NCBI RefSeq assembly: GCF_042678145.1
Contig: NZ_JBHUDG010000005.1
Coordinates: forward strand, 124,001 to 188,000
Source: Pseudopedobacter beijingensis
GTDB lineage: Bacteria; Bacteroidota; Bacteroidia; Sphingobacteriales; Sphingobacteriaceae
Length of the DNA stretch: 64,000 bases
Direction of reading: 5' to 3'
Positions within the stretch are counted from its first letter, which is position 1; each line of letters starts with the position of its first letter. Of the stretch, positions 61,925 through 64,000 are shown one piece after another. The notes below the pieces were generated by a model. It had not been told where the DNA came from and did not search any database. It saw only the letters and a list, made by a program, of their open reading frames with translations. A program made the position numbers and the translations under genes.

Positions 61925-63754
61925 ATGAAGACGTATTTTAGACTTTTAGCATTTGCTAAGCCCATAGAAAAATTTGCCATCCCATACCTGATATGCACCT
62001 TATTTGCTGTTGTGTTTGGCACATTAAATTTCGCATTGATTATCCCTCTTTTAAATACATTATTTGACGAAAGCAAAGTAGTAGAGCAAGCTATTATGCC
62101 TAACTTTTCTTTCTCCTTTAATTATTTCAAAGACTTATTCTTCTATTATTTCGACAAAGCAATCCTGGAACAGGGTAGACTGGGTGCTTTACAATTCGTC
62201 TGCGTTATAATTATAGCTTCGAACCTACTAGGTAATTTCTTCAAATATTTTTCGCAACGTATTATGGAGAATTTAAGAATCCATACCTTGTTAAAATTAA
62301 GAAAAAGCGTGTTTGATAACGTAATGAATCTTCATGTTGGCTACTTTAGTAACGAGAGAAAAGGAGACATTATCTCAAAAATCGCATCAGATGTTCAGGT
62401 TGTGCAATATTCAGTTACCGGAACCTTACAGGTTGTATTAAAAGAGCCTTTACAATTAATTGCTTTTATAGTTGCCCTCTTGATGATTTCTGTAAAATTG
62501 ACACTATTTTCTTTGTTGGTCATCCCTATTTCCGGGTTAATCATTGCCAGAATAGTAAAATCTTTAAGAGCCCAGGCAAAAGAAGCTGCAGAAACTTTTG
62601 GTATGATGCTTTCTCATTTAGATGAAGCCCTATCCAGTATCAAAATCATTAAAGCTTTTAATGCTGTTCCTTTTATTATAGATCGATACGACAAACAGAA
62701 CGTAAAGTTTAGCAACATTTCAAAGTCCATGTCTAAAAGGCAGCAAATGTCTTCCCCTGTTTCGGAGTTTTTGGGAATATGTACCGTATCCGGGATTTTA
62801 TTGTATGGAGGAAATCTGATTTTCAATCAAAACTCTGAACTTTCTCCTGCAGATTTTATTGCTTATATAGCTATCTTCTCGCAGGTAATGCGTCCGGCAA
62901 AAGCACTAACAGACTCTTTCAGCAATATCCACTCTGGTTTAGCCGCAGGAGAACGCGTCCTTGAATTAATTGACACTAAATCTCAAATTGTAGATAAAGC
63001 TGATGCTATTGTAGCCTCCTCATTCTCAAAAAGCATCGCTTTCAAAAACGTATCTTTTGGCTATACAGATAAATTGGTCTTAAACAATTTGAGCTTTGAA
63101 ATTGAAAAAGGAAAAACCGTTGCTTTGGTTGGGCCATCCGGAGGTGGAAAAAGCACAATCTCTGATCTTATTCCGAGATTTTACGATGTAACAAATGGTG
63201 CAATATTATTTGACGGCACAGATTTACGAGATCTAACCCTCGAGTCTTTTCGCTCTCAAATGGGGATTGTAAGCCAGGAATCCATCTTATTTAATGATAC
63301 TGTATTCAATAATATTGCCTTCGGCTTAGACAACATAAGTCAGGAAGAAGTTGAAGCTGCAGCAAAAATAGCCAATGCACACAACTTCATTGTGGCTACA
63401 GAAAAAGGCTACCAGACCAATATTGGCGACAGAGGCATGAAACTTTCTGGCGGGCAAAAACAACGCTTAAATATAGCTAGAGCTGTATTGAGAAACCCTT
63501 CTATATTAATTCTGGACGAGGCTACATCTGCATTAGACACCGAATCCGAAAAATTAGTACAGGAAGCCATCAATAATTTAATGAAGAACAGAACTTCGTT
63601 AATTATTGCACACAGGTTAAGCACTATTCAGAATGCGGATAAAATCCTTGTTTTGGAAGAGGGTAAAATTATAGAAGAAGGTTCTCACTCTGAATTGATT
63701 GAACGGAACGGGCTATACAAGAAGTTGATTGATATGCAAACTTTTAATGATTAG
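61925..63754 (+). CDS. ABC exporter of the MsbA/lipid-flippase type
   Basis: The 609-aa half-transporter has six membrane helices in residues 15-320, then one ATPase: Walker A LVGPSGGGKSTISDL, signature KLSGGQKQRLNIARA, Walker B SILILDEATSALD and the switch His in IIAHRLSTI. Such proteins flip lipid A core or other lipid-linked glycans as homodimers. Its place after the transferases suggests export of the cluster's product, although it could be the genome's general MsbA. Confidence 0.92.
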   Translation: MKTYFRLLAFAKPIEKFAIPYLICTLFAVVFGTLNFALIIPLLNTLFDESKVVEQAIMPNFSFSFNYFKDLFFYYFDKAILEQGRLGALQFVCVIIIASNLLGNFFKYFSQRIMENLRIHTLLKLRKSVFDNVMNLHVGYFSNERKGDIISKIASDVQVVQYSVTGTLQVVLKEPLQLIAFIVALLMISVKLTLFSLLVIPISGLIIARIVKSLRAQAKEAAETFGMMLSHLDEALSSIKIIKAFNAVPFIIDRYDKQNVKFSNISKSMSKRQQMSSPVSEFLGICTVSGILLYGGNLIFNQNSELSPADFIAYIAIFSQVMRPAKALTDSFSNIHSGLAAGERVLELIDTKSQIVDKADAIVASSFSKSIAFKNVSFGYTDKLVLNNLSFEIEKGKTVALVGPSGGGKSTISDLIPRFYDVTNGAILFDGTDLRDLTLESFRSQMGIVSQESILFNDTVFNNIAFGLDNISQEEVEAAAKIANAHNFIVATEKGYQTNIGDRGMKLSGGQKQRLNIARAVLRNPSILILDEATSALDTESEKLVQEAINNLMKNRTSLIIAHRLSTIQNADKILVLEEGKIIEEGSHSELIERNGLYKKLIDMQTFND

Positions 63755-63758
63755 GTAA

Positions 63759-64000
63759 TTATTTACTAAAATCATCCAACAGAGAAATGAGTTTTTGCAT
63801 TTGTGTGCTTGCATTAATCTTACTGACATGTGCTTTTATGTACTCACTGTCAAAATTTTGGTATTCGGCTTCCACAAGAGCCATTTTGTTTGCTAACTCA
63901 TCAAAACTTAATTGATCAACAACATAGCCAATTTTTTCTGTCACAAACTCTTTAATCCCGCCTGAATTAAATCCAACAATTGGCATTCCCAAATGAGCAG
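63759..64000 (-). CDS. Glycosyltransferase family 4, C-terminal fragment
   Basis: The frame runs off the right edge; visible codons start with AHLGMPIVGFNSGGIKEFV, the typical donor-site end of GT4 enzymes, where the second Glu of E-x7-E would lie just outside. The remaining 60 residues form the closing helices (KMALVEAEYQNFDSEYIKA). The gene is on the opposite strand and converges on the MsbA-like gene with 4 bp between stops. Confidence 0.85.
   Translation of the reverse strand, partial: AHLGMPIVGFNSGGIKEFVTEKIGYVVDQLSFDELANKMALVEAEYQNFDSEYIKAHVSKINASTQMQKLISLLDDFSK

Overview
The window is a 64 kb piece of a low-GC chromosome from the phylum Bacteroidota, most likely a Pedobacter-like member of the Sphingobacteriaceae. 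This rests on a one-piece hybrid two-component regulator, several matches to the Bacteroidota -7 promoter element TAnnTTTG, an IPExxVDY-family protein beside pyk, OmpA proteins with thrombospondin type 3 linkers, WG-repeat proteins, and dispersed inverted repeats of the type common in this group. No rRNA, IS element, intact prophage or CRISPR array is visible. Two tRNA loci occur: one intact tRNA-Asp and one degenerate copy of it.

Layout. 1-2245: end of a hybrid sensor/regulator. 2266-2653: duplicated tRNA-Asp locus. 2719-5425: prfA, a secreted propeller-like protein and an LpxH-type hydrolase. 5426-6080: a gene-free stretch holding an unusual 11-nt periodic foldback array and an inverted-repeat element. 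6081-9377: a DUF6600-like surface protein, an RsmI-like methyltransferase and a degenerate flavin-monooxygenase-like protein. 9642-12444: miaE, nadD, gmk, yicC. 12861-14097: two poorly characterised genes. 14340-18824: rnc-fabF-acpP, diverging from IPExxVDY and pyk. 18993-28225: a PAS protein without ATPase, dapF, a Do protease, pdhB, an S41 protease, terC, tag. 28321-31004: four secreted or lipoprotein genes, two with WG repeats. 31246-35077: three membrane sensors of one family, only one with a kinase domain and one frameshifted, plus a LuxR-type response regulator. 35159-38823: trmB, a membrane protein of the so-called site-specific recombinase family, and fcl. 38890-41081: YtxH/holin-like small envelope proteins and an AI-2E family permease. 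41154-54327: two OmpA paralogues flanking a sigma-54 activator, an enoyl-CoA hydratase, a beta-barrel protein, mlaEFD-like lipid transport, glnS, recG, ridA and an unlisted 47-aa membrane protein. 54485-64000: pepP and a surface-glycan gene cluster (two GT2, FkbM methyltransferase, GT4, sulfatase-fold phosphotransferase, MsbA-like exporter, partial GT4).

Most of the window is housekeeping and envelope biology. lpxH, the mla-like genes, the OmpA paralogues, the AI-2E permease, the Do and S41 proteases and the glycan cluster all serve the cell envelope. The least explained items are the 11-nt periodic foldback at 5501-5761, the kinase-poor sensor cluster, the degenerate monooxygenase, and the duplicated tRNA locus.
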